A stretch of DNA of 64,000 nucleotides from assembly GCA_026261815.1 (NCBI GenBank), contig JAMPIT010000258.1, positions 11,461,501 to 11,525,500 on the forward strand, read 5' to 3'. A program made the translations under genes and the position numbers. Every line of letters begins with the position of its first letter. The first letter of the stretch is position 1. Below are positions 14,171 through 27,478 of the stretch, one piece after another. The stretch comes from Monarcha castaneiventris obscurior (lineage: Eukaryota; Chordata; Aves; Passeriformes; Monarchidae). The notes beneath the pieces are model-generated. The model did no database searches and was not told the origin of the DNA. It saw nothing but the letters and a program-made list of their open reading frames with translations.

Positions 14171-17100
14171 GCAGAATGTTTAATTTCCACAGTGACAGCT
14201 AAGGTATGAAATCAGATTTGAAGATAAACATCTTCTGTGGCTTCTGCTTGCAAAAAGAGTAGCCAATTAAGTGTGCTTTCTTAGTCCTTGCAAATATTTG
14301 CCATAGGATTGACATAGGAGATAGAACATTTTCCCTCTCTGGGCAGGAGCCCCACCTCACTGCTCCCCTCTGCTGTATGTATTCAGGAGCATTCTCAATT
14401 TCATGGACATGAACCATGCAGGCATTTCAGTTTTCTCCTTTCTCTTCTTTTACCTTTGTGTGTAAAAGGGCCAAATCACATGAGATGCTGACTATCTCCC
14501 ATGAGGAGCTGCATGCCCTAGCAGGACATGGGCAGTTTGACATATCCCAGGAGACAGTTTGCACCTCTTGGGATTGGTAAAACAAGTAACCCACAGCTCA
14601 GGCAGTGAGCAGCTGCAGTGAATTCTTTCCAGAAAGATTTTCTCCATATTGCGAGGGGAAATATTTTTATTTGAATGGTTTTTGTGAACAGGCAAACTTG
14701 CCTATCTGACCCACACCACATACTGCTGATCTATAGCAGAAAATTTCTCCCCTCTGCTCTGCCCTGACAATTTGAGATTCTGTCCACGTTCTGCATTCTC
14801 TGGACAAGTCAAACAATCTGCAAACAGACAGCTGCAGCCCAGAAAGGAGAGAGAAATTTTACCATGAAAGAAGAAATTAAATTAGGGTCCTGCTCACCTG
14901 CATTTGATTTTTAAAGTAAATACATCTGATATGTTTCCCATTTAGTACTACTGAAAGGGCAGTTTCCTGACACCACTCATATAAAACAATCAGGACTGTA
15001 TTCTGGCATCCCTATATTACAGGACTGTGCTTGTCAGAATCTTTTTTTTTTTTATTAAGTTGGAGTTGGTAAGGCAAAAAGATTTTTTTCTTTCTGTAAG
15101 CTATAATGTGCTTTTGTTTTGAACTTGTCATTTTTATTTGCCTGTGAGGTTTGTTTTGATTTTTCCTGAAGATTTCTAGTAACAATAATTGTTTGCAACA
15201 GGAAGATTCATGTGAACTGACTTCCATTTTAAACATCAGTTCCTGTGAAATGAAAGGGGATTGCAATGTGGACGTGGGCAAAGAGGACTGATGCATCCAT
15301 ACAATGCACTTCTGCTCCAATGGTAAATATATTTTCATGATTAATAAAGAGAGAGTAGAAGCCATTGTACTCTGTTAGGGTTTTGTTGATGGCTGCTCCC
15401 CAGAATACTGAAAAGATGCTATCAATACTCTTGACACTCTGCTTAATCAAGATGTGACTCTCCAATGCAACCAGACAGTGTGCTTGTTTCAGAGCTGGAA
15501 CAATGCTACAGTTAAGGAAGTTGTGGTTGCAGTTATTCTTGGTTGTGAGATTTTTTGTAATTTCATTAAAATTTAATCAGTGCCATTAAATAATATCTAA
15601 TGCCACTATAGTGCTGTTGGATACAAATAGGAAATCAATCAACTTGTGCTCTTAGTGGCCGTCAGCTGTGGAACTGCACAGGTACCTCAGGGGGAAGGGC
15701 TGCACCTTGCACAGCAGACAAAATCAGATCAATAATAGTATGTTTAGTTCAGCTTTTAAAATTGCTCTTGCTTGTAATGTGCCAACGGGCACCTTCAATA
15801 TCAGATATGTGGGCTTGGAAGAAGTTTTCAAGTGCACCCTTAATGTTTGCAACTTGCTGAGTATTTTTGCTCCTTAGGTGCTGCACATCAAAAGCCAAAA
15901 TTGTGAGAATGGAGATTCCCCTGGGCCAGCTGGAAAGATACGTCAAATATACAGCATGATCTTAGCCTGGTGATGGAATTAGTCAGGACTGCTCCTTGAT
16001 GTGCTTTCCAGATTGAACAGTAGGTCATCGTTGTTGGTTCAGTGCAGTTGGCCCTGTCTGTGGCCACAGATACGCTGGTACGGGGCGCCCTAAGAAACTG
16101 TGACAATTGAGACAGCTTTGGAACTAAACCAGACTCTGGCCTCTGTTACAGCCAGTCCCCAGTGGGTTAATGGAGTAGGATAGCTTCCTCTGAAGGATTT
16201 TGGATGATCCCATTAACTGCAGTGTGTATTTGTTCACATTCCCTACCTATGGGGGCAGGGGAAAAGGGATTACAATCGGTAGCCACTAGCAAAGAAGAGG
16301 TCTGCTGACAGTAATGTCTTTATAGGACTGGGGAAAATGGAGCAGTTCTGTAAAATTTCACAGAGTCCTAACCAGGGACTTATGTCTTCCTTCAGAAAGT
16401 CCATGTGAGGTGAGTTTTCGCATAAACTCAAACTATTTCAAACACTCCCTCTGGGTCTGGCCAGAATGCATTTGACGATTCCTTGCAGCTGTTTAATTCC
16501 AACATAATTGCCTTTGAGATTTCCTTGCTGATTTTTCTGTGTAAGCTGCACTAAGCTATGTAGATAAGAAGCAATCTATACATTCTGTGTATAGGAGTAA
16601 ATCCAAGACTATAACACAGATGGACAGAAGCAGGCAAAAGACTTGGTTCTTGTAATTTAAAATACATTGCAATGTGAATCCCACTGAGGTGAAATATCTA
16701 ATTTCCAAGAATTTCCTGGGGCAGAAAGCATGAGGCTGCCTTATTCCACACCAGTCACATCAGTCCACAAATTAAAAACTAATGAAACATGTTTAAAACA
16801 ATTACACACACCTTTTCTGAGTTCTTCACACAATGAATTTATGTAAGCCATCCTATGACTAGCAAGCAAATCTTGCTGACAAATATGATAATAGTTATAT
16901 TTGGTGCTACATAATTGTGCTGAAAATGTGCTTTTCTCCTCTGATCACACAAAGATGGCTTGATCAACCTTCTGTCATCTATAGGTGGCAGATGGAAGGA
17001 ATTATTGTCTGTCCCTTTTGTATGTCATTTCCCTTGATATTGAAGCTTGCCTTACTCTATTTGCACTCTTAACACCTTGCCATACCAACAGTACCAATTC

Positions 17101-17283
17101 CAATTGTGTTTTATTCACATAGATCCTAAATTCTAAATGATACATCAAAATATTCTTGCCAGGGCCTTTGAGCACTCAACCTCTTGGAGCAGAGCTATGG
17201 ACTATACAAACCATTGCATTAAACATTTGGTCTCTGGCAGGTAGGTGTGGGAGCTGTTGAATAGGAGTTGAAAAAACTAAGAG

Positions 17284-17305
17284 GGAAGGAAGGAAGAAAG
17301 GAAGG
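17284..17305 (+). repeat. GGAA-type microsatellite (imperfect)
   Basis: A short purine-only tract is made of GGAA/GAAA units within a larger G/A-rich run (about 17275-17310). It is simple low-complexity DNA and produces a serine/proline-like chance frame on the - strand. Confidence 0.7.
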
Positions 17306-20300
17306 GTGGAAGCTCCATTCAGAAGGAGAAGGATTGTATTAGTGAGGGGGAAGAACTGAATACCCCACATCCCCCAGTTCAGCCATATCTAATCTGCGAG
17401 CTCCTCTAGGGAAAGGCAGGATGTTCACTGTGTGCAGCTGAAAGAGCTATTCAAACCATGCAGTAGGAGCATGTTGCTCTGTTTTGTGAATTTAGCTCCT
17501 CACACCATCTCCATCCCAGCATGAGAGAAGTCTGTAAGCTCAGTGCAATCGTATCATAATTTGGATCTCTACAGGAGACTGAACTCACATCACCAGAATG
17601 CATCAAGCCAATGCATGTGTCAATGCACAGTTACATATACACCACGGTTACAGGCCCATGGTGACATTTTTCAAACTAATATATTGACAGGAGTGCCAGG
17701 ATATTTTTTAAGCATATCCAGAAGGAAAAAGAGCATTACAATGAGGAAGAAAACGCAGCAGAATGCTGACACCCAAGTACATTACTTAGTGTGCAGTTGC
17801 ATTAATGAACCATTGCTTCAAATCCCAGGTTTGCCAATAGTGTCACTGTTCGTTTATCAAGGCAGAATCATCTGGATGTGAACAGAATGCCTGTATAATA
17901 GATAACTTCTCAATCCTCCCATACCATACATTTCCTTGAGCCCATTACAAAAGATTTATTTTTAAATTGGATTTTTTTTTTCAGCTGGGCAGAATGAGAC
18001 TGTTTGTTGAACAAATGGTGTTAAAATCCCCAAGGCTCTGACTTACTTCAATAATGACCAAGACTACTGCTTGAGCCAGCTGATGCTCTTCTAATGAGCG
18101 CTGCTTGTCAGAGGATCATATCTGCAAGTTGCTGTATAAAATAACCGTTTTCCATGAGTTCATAAAGCAGCCTCTCGTTTGAAATGGATGAAGTGTTGTA
18201 CCAATCTCTGCAGAACGAAACAGACACTTGTTTGAACTGAAAGGGGAAAAAAATCCTAACCCAAAGTATTTGACAAGGAGGTTTTTTTCTTCTTTTTTAA
18301 AAAATTGTTTTTCCTGTCTATGACATTCAGCTTTGTGTTCGTACACAATGAACTCAATTGGTTCAAGACAAAAATGCTGATATACGAGCTTCAAAATGAA
18401 TTTCAGCTTTGGCCTGATTGAATTAATACGAGCATGACAGGTTGCTTATTTAGCAAACTGGGTGGACAGTAAGATTAACCCTTTTTCTGTGACAAGGCAT
18501 CCCAAAAAAGTCTCTTGCTGTCCCTTGTAAGGTTTTTCAAGGCAAATCAAGAAGAGATTCCTAGATAAAACAAAATGACAAATTCAAAACCTGTGAGGTC
18601 TTTTTTAAAGAAGGATCATCTCCATAACAAGCCCAAGCTTATTAATGTTGCATTCTGACAAGCACAACCACTTTATGATTTTGTTCAGTCCGTGGACCTG
18701 ATCATACCACGTAACTACTGTACTGCTACTGCTACCACTGGATCCAAAGCTAGGATCACAAAGTTAAAGAACAGCATTTAGTAGCCCGGCCATCAATCTG
18801 TTCTTTTTAATATATGTGTTATTTATGGCTGCAGGTTAGGTTATACCCTTGAATATCACATTTCTCACCAGAAACAGCAATGAGTAATTGGGTACTGCAG
18901 GGTTTAATGTGCAATACTGAGTCATTTTGATTAGACCCATATTTTATCACTCACACTATTAACATCAAAGATTTTTTAAACTACAATACTCCATATACTT
19001 GGTATTAATGTGAATTAAGGAAATCAGGTTCTAACATGCTCAAGTAGTTTGAGTTTTCTTTGCCTTGTACATGTCAAACCCACCTAGGTCACTGGTAAAA
19101 TTCAGCTTGTACGTATGTACAAACTATCTCTGTCCTATGAAAATGAACCACTAAAGTTAATTCAGATTTGTTCAGAGCCTTGAACAATGTAAGTAATGAA
19201 TCTTTCAGACAGTTAATTCGAGCTGAACAAAAATAGAATCCACTTAAATGTTACTACTGCTTGGATTGAATCTTACCAGCCTTGATAGGTCTGAAGATCC
19301 AAACCTCACTGGATGAGATCTGCAAATCTCAGCTGTGATCTCAGCAAAGAGAGAGGTGATGACTTGGTCTCTGTTTATTCAATGAAATTACTGCCCTAGC
19401 TTACTTTCTGACCGGAAACATAAATATGTAATTCTATTTTGCTCTAAAAGGAATTTTTACATTTCTAAACCTTTTTCCATTTTGCGGATCTTACATCCAG
19501 GCTGATAAAATCATGAAGCAGGAATAATAATGATTCCCTGCACAGAAAAATGTGTATGTTGGAGATGTTGGTTGAATGTTTCACCTCTATTAACCTCTCT
19601 TCCAAACCAGCAGAGAAGTGGGAATATTTACTTATCATACAAATTCAAACTAGGATGCTTTTCCTGTGAGCAAAAATGCTCACCAACTTTGTTTGCAAGG
19701 GTAAAGTCTTGTGTGGTTTGCTGCATATGTTACCCTCACATTAGTTTTTCAAATTCTGTGATTCTGTAAAATTATTTGGCATTCTTAATATTGGGAATAG
19801 TAAGAAATAGTCTCACTGGTATTTAATTTTTAACTTCAAACCTGGTTAAACTTCTCTTCTTGTCCATCTGTCTAAAGTTGTCACAGATTTTCCAGTAGTA
19901 ACTAAACTGCTGTGTTATGATTCAGGCTCTATATGTGATATTTAGCATGCTGTGTCTCTTTGCTGTTCCAGGCTACACAGAAAGCAGCCTCTAGCATATT
20001 AACTGCCTGTTTCACCTGAAGTAAAATGGGAGAGCATTTTAAAAGATAAGTTTTCCTTTGTCACATTTCTTGCTTGTGCTGTAGATTATCAGAGCCTTTC
20101 CCCCCTCACATGTAAGCAAAAACAGATATAGAGAAAAATTATTTCTTTGAACCACAGGAAGATTTTTCTTTGCTGTTCTATTAATATCTGACTGAAAGAA
20201 AAAGGAAAAATCCTGAATAAATGACTACAGGCACCTTAAAACCTGTAAAATTATTTTTTAAACAGGGCTTTTATTTAAAAAATGGGATCTGAACATGTGT

Positions 20301-23081
20301 GTAATGGAGCCAGACTCACAGAGGAAAATTACAATTTCTATATCTAGCACCTGTCAAGTTGCTTCAAGAGTTTAAAATGCATGTATTATCACTGATAACA
20401 CTTACTTACTCCCAAACAGACCAATCAAAGCCTGATTTTCAGAGGTAAATCTTAGAATCCTTTCAAAGTCCAAATTTAAAACGTGATCATGTGTTATCCA
20501 TCAGAGGCCACTACCAACTAGATTTGTTTGCAACAAATGTAGCTTTGGAGCATCGTAGTGATAAGAAATATGAGAGAAACTATCCTCCACTATTGAATAA
20601 GGAGTGATAGCAGCATCAGAAGTAGTACCAGTCCTAAAACTTGCCTCTGTGCTCCAGTGGCTTCACACCAAGCATTTGCAGATGATACACAGAGCTGGGA
20701 TTCTGCTGAAACCTCTGCTATGATACTGGGAGCAGTGCTCAGAGCAGGTAGCAGCTGTATTGCCCTATATATCATGATTAATCCAGGACAAAGAACAGAT
20801 GGCATGAGAAGGAGATGGATTCCATGAGTATGGAGTGGGTGGCAATTGTCGCTGGTCCAAGCTTTGAGACCTGAGAGAGTAGTATTGGTAAATAGTGATA
20901 AATGTGAAGGGGTTGTTTCCTGCATATTACAAGTTACAGGAAGACAGAATGGAGTTGTCAGCTATCTGACAACTAATTTTTATACATGAGGGGTTTTTTA
21001 TGGCTGCTTTTATTCTGTGATGTGTTGTTCCATTTGTTTGTTTGCTGCCAGGCACTGTGAGATTTCAGGATTCCCAGTTTATGAAGAGATGGCTTTGTGT
21101 GGGGAAAGCTTGGGAGACCAGGAAAGCTGTGGTTTCGCAGTTAGAGAAGATGAATTCTCAACTAGTAGCGAATGTTTAAGCCCTGATCTTCAGGAAAATG
21201 AACATAAGCAAATACATTTAACTTTCCTTTGAGTTTTGTCCCCCAAAGTTAATTGTTTGATGTTGAATTTTTATTGATGATTGCTTTTCTACACTGCAGT
21301 TACTGTATCAGGAGGAGGAATGCTTTGAAAGGTAGACAGAAGAGGAAAATACTCCAAAGGAAGTTGGATTGGTAGTCTCCTGAGACAGCCAGTGTATGGA
21401 TTTCGTTGGCTTGTGAAATGCACATCAGTCACACCTCCATTCAGATCAAGTCTGGCCTGTTTCTGAGACTTGGTGTCACAGGCAGTCAGTAATACCTCTG
21501 CAGTGGAGAGCTGACATGTTTCAATGGAGATGCCAAGGGGTAAGCGTGGATTAGTTCAAGTGACCTCTTCTTGGCAGATGACTCGGTGTAAAATGGCTCA
21601 GCAAATCCCATGGGAATAAATCTAGGATTTTATTCCTTTGCCCTTACAAATCAATTAATTAATTTCTGGTTTTCATCCTTTTAATTGCTGTAATACTAAT
21701 TTTTATTCCAGAAGAAACCAGAAGGGTAAATGATGTACAGTTTAATGAATAGATTTTTTTCTTACTGTTTTCTTAGGAGAGTTTATCTCTGTACCTAATA
21801 CATATTTTAGGGCATTATAGTTAAACACTTCCAGAATATTTTTACTTCTCCTTGCAGGAAAAGAAAATAGGTTTCAGACTTTCTAACAGGAAAACTATAA
21901 AATAATTTCTGCTTCATACTAAAGAAATATTTGCAATATTTACCACACTTGCACTGTTTTTCTTCTAAATAATTTCTGTCTCTTGCTAGAATTTAGAAAA
22001 AGGCCATCAGTACTGTTTTTCATTCAGCAAGATATTGTTACTTCAGGTGAGGCTCATGCTCATTAGTGGGTGCCATATAGGTTAAATGTAGGATACTATT
22101 TCTACATGATATATAAATTCTGTAATGAAAACTGATTATTTCTTTTGCCTTCAAAGTTGATTGCTTGCCCTTTCCAGACCAGTTCATTTAAATTTTTGAA
22201 GATCTACTCAAACTTCATTGAAAAGAACATTTTCTAACATATGGAGAACAAGAATTGCAAAACCCTCAGGAACATTAAGTCAGCTTATTGACAGGAATTT
22301 TGCACCTTTTGGGGAGATGGGGTTGAACAATATCTCTTTTCTGTTTCCTGTTTGTAGGAGCTTGGATCCTGTGACAAAGCAGTCATTTTGTTGGCTGTTT
22401 TGTAGTACAGTTGCACTTGTTAGAGGGAGGAATATGCAGGGCTGGGTGAGAAAACAAACCTCTGTGAGAATTTGAGCCAGTGAAGGATGGCACTCTGGGA
22501 AAGCAGCTTCCCCATATTTCGAACCTGTGTTCAGTGAAAGGACAGACTGCACAGCAAAAGAGGATTTACTGGGGTTTAATCTTGTTTGAAATTCTGTACA
22601 TTGAAAAGTTCTCCATGTATTCAGGCAAGGATGAAAGTTTTTCTTTGCATACAAAAACTAAGCGTACATCCCACCTAGTTATGAGATTTGGGGGCAGAAG
22701 CAGACAGTGATTTTCACTTTTTAGATGGACCTCCATTTGCTTTGCCATCACAATTTCATATTGCTGGCACATTGCCCACCAGTGAGGGAGTCATGCAGGA
22801 GCTGCTGGGACAAATTCCACACAGGCAGGCATGTTGCCAATGCCTGTGTATGCCATATGGGATATCCCACAACTTGTCTGTGTAACTTGTATTTGGCAAA
22901 CGTTGTTTTCCTGTTGTCCTATGGTCTGTGGTGCATGGTCAGTGCAACTGAGAATTAGATCTATCTTCTGTTGATTTGCAGCTTGCTACTATGATTCTGG
23001 AGACAGTGAGAGTACAACTGTGTTATCCACGAGCAGGCCATTTGGGTATCTCACACAGCTTCCATGTGCTTCAGTTAGTAA

Positions 23082-23190
23082 GTCAGAATCTCAGAATATT
23101 CTGAGTTGGAAAGGACTCTTACATGAGTGTCCCATACAGGGATCAAACCCACAACCTTGGCATTACCAGCACCACGCTCCAACCAACCAA
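23082..23190 (-). mobile_element. tRNA-Ile-derived SINE with CR1-like tail (TguSINE1-like)
   Basis: Read on the - strand, the element starts (about 23190) with a tRNA-Ile-like head: GTTGGTTGGAGCGTGGTGCT, then AATGCCAAGG, then the B box GGGTTTGATCCC, followed by a tail TTCCAACTCAGAATATTCTG typical of the avian CR1 3' end. The first about 14 tRNA bases, including most of the A box, are missing, which fits 5' truncation during target-primed retrotransposition. A body-plus-CR1-tail of this type is known from passerines as TguSINE1, mobilised in trans by CR1. The region between head and tail appears shorter than the full family. No clear target-site duplication is visible. It is not a functional tRNA gene: the acceptor-stem 5' half is absent and the anticodon region is altered. 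Confidence 0.82.
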
Positions 23191-25205
23191 TGCCTGCTGG
23201 ATTCACAGGTGTGTGAATAGTTTAATAATTCTGTTCGCAGGAGTACTTGGAACAAAGCTCAAAAGGTTGTTGTTTATTTTGGAGCACTCCAAAATGTGAA
23301 GGAATGTAATAATAATTCAATACAACTTTGTGCAAATTCTAATTCTTACTTCTTGGGCGGTTGAAGCCCTCTATCCACACAGTCATTTGGATATAAGCAC
23401 ACTACAGTTTAATGTCAGACCAAAAACCAAAAGAGATCACAAAGAACATAAATAATTTTACTTCATTTTAATGGAATTTTGGTACAAATTAATTTGGATT
23501 GAAACTTCTTTCTTCTCTTACAAAGAGGAGGAAAGAAAAAATATATTATTTTCTCTAACATGCCTCTTCCACCTGCTGCTACTGAATAAAAATCCATATT
23601 AAATGTAAGCCTCCGCCTAACCACTTTTTCGAATATCTTCTCTGCCTCTCCTCATGATTATTTTTGAAGAAAGCTGAGCACCTAAGGCAAAGTACTGAAA
23701 AGCTCACAGCATTATTTGCTTAGGGAGGAGTGCTTTACTAGTAGTCTTGCCTCAAGTTGGCAGTAGTCTGCTGCATTGTATAATATTTGAATTGTGGGGG
23801 CTTGTAGCCACTTTTCAGGTAAATAACAATGCCATGCCAGGTAAAAGATACAAAAAGGTGAATTGAATGATTTAATCATAGCTGAGTCTGCTACTCAGGC
23901 TCCTGGAGTGGCAAAGAAATTACCATTACAACAATGATCTTTGTACGTGAATATCAGGCATGCTTCAATCCAGGCTGGAAAAGACGTGCTTCCAATAATT
24001 GTCTTTATAGGTGCAAGGCCATTTTGGAGCTTTTTACTTATCCATAATCAAAAGATCAGATATTTTGCTCTTCTCTGGTGGATTAATGTTTTCCAGTTTC
24101 CTATTAATAGAATTCTAGGAAGCTGCTTTACCAGGCCTCATGAATGCACATTCTTGGAGGGCCAAGATACACATTCATGGCCGCACTGCTTTAAGACACA
24201 GCCACTTCCTAACTGTGCTGTTCCTGCTGTTGTACTTCCAATGTCCATGAGTTGGTCTAGTCTGGTTATTTTGCTTGCAGCAGGTTAGAGGCCTGCACCA
24301 TGTGCTCCAGAACTGTGTGGGATCAGCCACCTCCAGCTGTTTGGTGTTGACAAACTGGAGCAATAACATCCTGTACCACACAGCTTGACTCAGGCAGGGT
24401 CTGACAGGCTGCTGAACATGAGTGGGGATGGTACGTGAGCTCAGCATAGATGGAACTGAGCTGCACAGACCTGGCTTTGCCCAACCACGTTCAGCTTTTC
24501 TGCTTGTTGATAATATTTGCCCTTACACACCTTGCATAAAACTGCGAGGTCTTGTTTACATGCAGCATCAAACTGCTTAAAAAGGAACTTGTTGACAATG
24601 TAGATTTCACCTCTGGATTGCAGTGTGTTTTCCCATGGTTAATTTTCATGCATTCATGCAATTCAGAATCACATTTCATATGATTTATGCACTAGCAAAA
24701 TAAGTTACCAAGAAGAGATAACGTTATATTTGTAACACCTTCATCCCAGACTCTCTTCTTAAGGGGAAACTCCAGAAATCTTTCAGAAAGACAGTTTTTA
24801 AAAAATGTTCCAGGGAGAAATGAGGTTTGACTTATGTGCTCATTTACTGTGGTATTTGAGGACTGAGGGAGATAATATCTAGCATCTTTTCAAACATTGC
24901 TCTGCCCAAAATACTTCCACTCCAGTTGCCTGCCTCTGTAAACTCTGTTTTAAATGTTACGGAGTCTGCCATACATTGTATTTTGCAAGTTAGAAGTGTG
25001 CGACTCATTCCACAGTGCGGGGTGGGAAAAAAACCATTCTTTCAAACGAATCCTTTGCCTGCACTCAGAGAAATCAAATAAAAATACAAAGGTAAAAAAG
25101 AACAAAGCTTCACTCAAGTTCAGAGGAGAAGTGACAGCTCCCTGTTTGAAGAGCAGTTCTCTGGTTATACTTGTACAAGTAAATGGCAAACGTGAATGAT
25201 CTCAG

Positions 25206-25343
25206 TCGAAGATGTTCTCTCTTCTTCCTCCACTTGTATTCTTGTTCTCAAGCTTTTGAACAGTCACTGAAATTCGAAGATGTTCTCTCTTCTTCCTCCA
25301 CTTGTATTCTTGTTCTCAAGCTTTTGAACAGTCACTGAAATTC
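25206..25343 (+). repeat. Perfect 68-bp tandem duplication (2 copies)
   Basis: The unit at 25207-25274 is repeated without a single difference at 25275-25342, with one extra matching base on either side, so the exact breakpoint is ambiguous by a couple of bases. Each unit begins CGAAGATGTTCTC and ends CACTGAAATT. Identity over 68 bp with no drift points to a very recent duplication, replication slippage, or an assembly artefact. There is no spacer, so this is not a CRISPR-like array. Confidence 0.97.
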
Positions 25344-26286
25344 ATAAAATAGTTTAATTTATATTCCTTCCCCCACAAGTACATTTTTATTTCTTATGTC
25401 CTCTTAGGAACAAACAGAAGGAAAACAAAGTCACAATGTCACCTCTAAAATCACTCAACATTTACAAAGTGTGATCTTCCAGTGTATGAACTAGTGTAAC
25501 TCTGCTGCTTTGCCTTGTAAGGGTGAGGAATACTCTGAAGGATGTGAGCACAGTGTGTGTCTGTGGTATCTGTAAATCTGTTGGTGTAATCTGTGTGTGT
25601 TACATACATCTGCAGAGGCAGTGCATGACAAAGTGTGTAATAATGAATACTGCACAATGGAGGACAATACTACACAGCATAAAGATAAAGGATAATGACA
25701 ATGCTCTCAAATAACAAACCCCTGAGCAATGCTGGCAAACCTGTGAGGGGACGTAAGACATCTTCATTGTTTCATGTGGTAATAATATGTGTACGCACGT
25801 GGTTTTCATAATGATCCATGAATACAGACTATTATATGAGCAGTTCAAGAAGAAACTACCTGTTTATATTGAATAATTTCCATATGAATAGTTTAGGGTT
25901 GCGCTTTGCTTTTCTGAGATATGCAGTTTCTAACACTGGCTTCTTATCACAAACTTTCAGCCATGCAACCTGATCTCATCAGATGAAACAAGCTGAATGT
26001 AGTCAGATCCAGTCAATACTTAGGTGAACAATTTCCAAGGTAATTCGAGAATGCATTGGGAAACTGCTCCATAGCAGTATTCCTCTCTTGCCAGCATTGA
26101 ACAAGCATCTCCCATATTTTTGGGGAGTTCACCTGGTACATGGTTCTTCTTCCTCATCCTAAATTGTCCTCTATCATTGCCATGGACCAATGGCTGCATT
26201 TGTCAGTGTGCATGTATTCTACCAAAAACCTTTTGTGATGGAAGATACTACATAACCAATGGTGCCAGCTCAGACTTTATGTTTTG

Positions 26287-26403
26287 TATTTTATATTTTA
26301 TATTTTATATTTTATATTTTATATTTTATATTTTATATTTTATATTTTATATTTTATATTTTATATTTTATATTTTATATTTTATATTTTATATTTTATA
26401 TTT
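26287..26403 (+). repeat. 7-bp satellite (TATTTTA)n, about 16.7 copies
   Basis: The sequence is a near-perfect run of the heptamer TATTTTA from 26287 to 26403. Because 7 is not a multiple of 3, all three frames cycle through the same codons and stay open on the + strand, producing the artefactual aromatic Tyr/Phe/Ile/Leu 'proteins' at 26120-26425 and 26284-26595. It is a probable length polymorphism and, being pure A/T, an easily unwound segment. Confidence 0.97.
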
Positions 26404-27204
26404 GCCTTGTGCAGGCCTAGTTTAGTAAAACCCAACAGAATGTTATTTTTAAAGCACCATTTAGGTCAGCCTTTGACTGAAGAGTACAGAGCACCATTTC
26501 CTTGTCAAAAATACTTGTGCAGAATCAGAAGTGCTAGCATATACCTGTCAAAAGGACAAGATAAAGCAGCACTTCAGTTATCATCTGTGAGATAAACAAG
26601 AATTACCATGTTTGTGGGTTTTTTTTATTTCTTCATAAGCTGTGATTTAATTGACTTATTGGACTTAAGGGAGAGCTGGACCTCTATATTACATCTTGAT
26701 GTTTCTGTTTGCTTTCAGTCTAAGCTAGTTGATGTAACATTTCTTTATATTTGTGTAACACCTACAGTTCTACCTCTCTTGGAGAAAATGTATGGGATAT
26801 CTATGCATGAGAACTGTATATTATAATAGCTAAGAGCTATGATAAAGAATACAAACTCTCTTGTTCTCATCAAGCTATAAGATAGCATCAGCACAAAATG
26901 AAACCAGAGGCTATTGAACCTATTGCCAGGAGAAAATGCAGATTAAATACAAATAAACACAAAGTACAAATGAAAGATATGAGTAGGCTTTTATAATGAA
27001 AAAGAGGGAGCCCAACAAGCTACTCTTTAATGACATACTCCAAAGACAAATAATACAGCTAAATTTTCAAGGAACAAAAAGTCATGCTTTTATTCTGTAT
27101 TTTTTTTCCTGAATAAATAGTGAAGCCATGGAACAATTTCCTTAACTGAATGCACAGAATAAGACCTACAGCAAAAATAACCAAACCACTATTAGTGTGA
27201 TCAT

Positions 27205-27228
27205 AATTGTGATCATGTAATCACAATT
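27205..27228. repeat. 9-bp inverted repeat with 6-bp loop
   Basis: AATTGTGAT at 27205-27213 is matched by its exact reverse complement ATCACAATT at 27220-27228, separated by CATGTA. A further GTGATCAT lies just upstream. It could be a dimeric transcription factor site or chance; nothing suggests an RNA gene. Confidence 0.6.
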
Positions 27229-27457
27229 GATTTTCTTGCTCTAAGATTATCATGACCCACCATTGTGAAGGAAAACCACACCAGAAGTGAATTATACTCC
27301 TTGCTATTAATTTGGGGATTCACTCCATATACTAGGTCGAAATGCTGATGCCTATCTGATGCCTGTGCTCTGGGAACTTCCAGTGAACCTATCTCTTTAG
27401 TGCAAACAGCAAAATGAAGTTAGGGGTCAATCACTCCTAAATCTCTTGTATTTATAA

Positions 27458-27478
27458 ATATATATATATATATATATA
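27458..27478. repeat. (AT)n microsatellite, about 10 units
   Basis: This is an uninterrupted alternating A/T run. It generates a Tyr/Ile repeat in chance antisense frames and is a likely length polymorphism. Confidence 0.9.

Larger units (their letters stand above)
1..23081 (+). other. ST6GALNAC3: Large intron of ST6GALNAC3 (first part in window)
   Basis: This stretch is assigned to intron because the next coding exon (40566) begins with the third base of an Arg codon, so an upstream exon must exist; no open frame here reads like the missing part of the enzyme. The open frames present are short (131 codons or fewer), lie on both strands, and show no recognisable domain. Visible contents are a diverged repeat pair near 8.3 and 8.9 kb, a small hairpin near 4.87 kb, a GGAA microsatellite near 17.3 kb, a T12 run near 15.04 kb, and AT-rich segments rich in homeodomain-like TAAT cores. 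No RNA gene was recognised. Intron status is inferred from gene structure, not from transcript data. Confidence 0.75.

Noticed and set aside
20590..20925. A frame containing AFADDTQ (20672-20692), like a LINE reverse-transcriptase FADD motif
   Set aside because: The motif is on the + strand only as a short match, with no other reverse-transcriptase block around it; the 111-codon frame here is on the other strand. Chance is the simpler reading.
23110..23190. A tRNA-Ile gene
   Set aside because: The 5' acceptor-stem half is missing, the anticodon region is altered, and it is fused to a CR1-like tail, so it is a SINE.
25206..25343. CRISPR-like direct repeats
   Set aside because: The two copies are adjacent without spacers, in a vertebrate intron.
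26120..26595. Two apparent hydrophobic proteins of about 100 residues rich in Tyr, Phe, Ile and Leu
   Set aside because: They are translations of the TATTTTA satellite.
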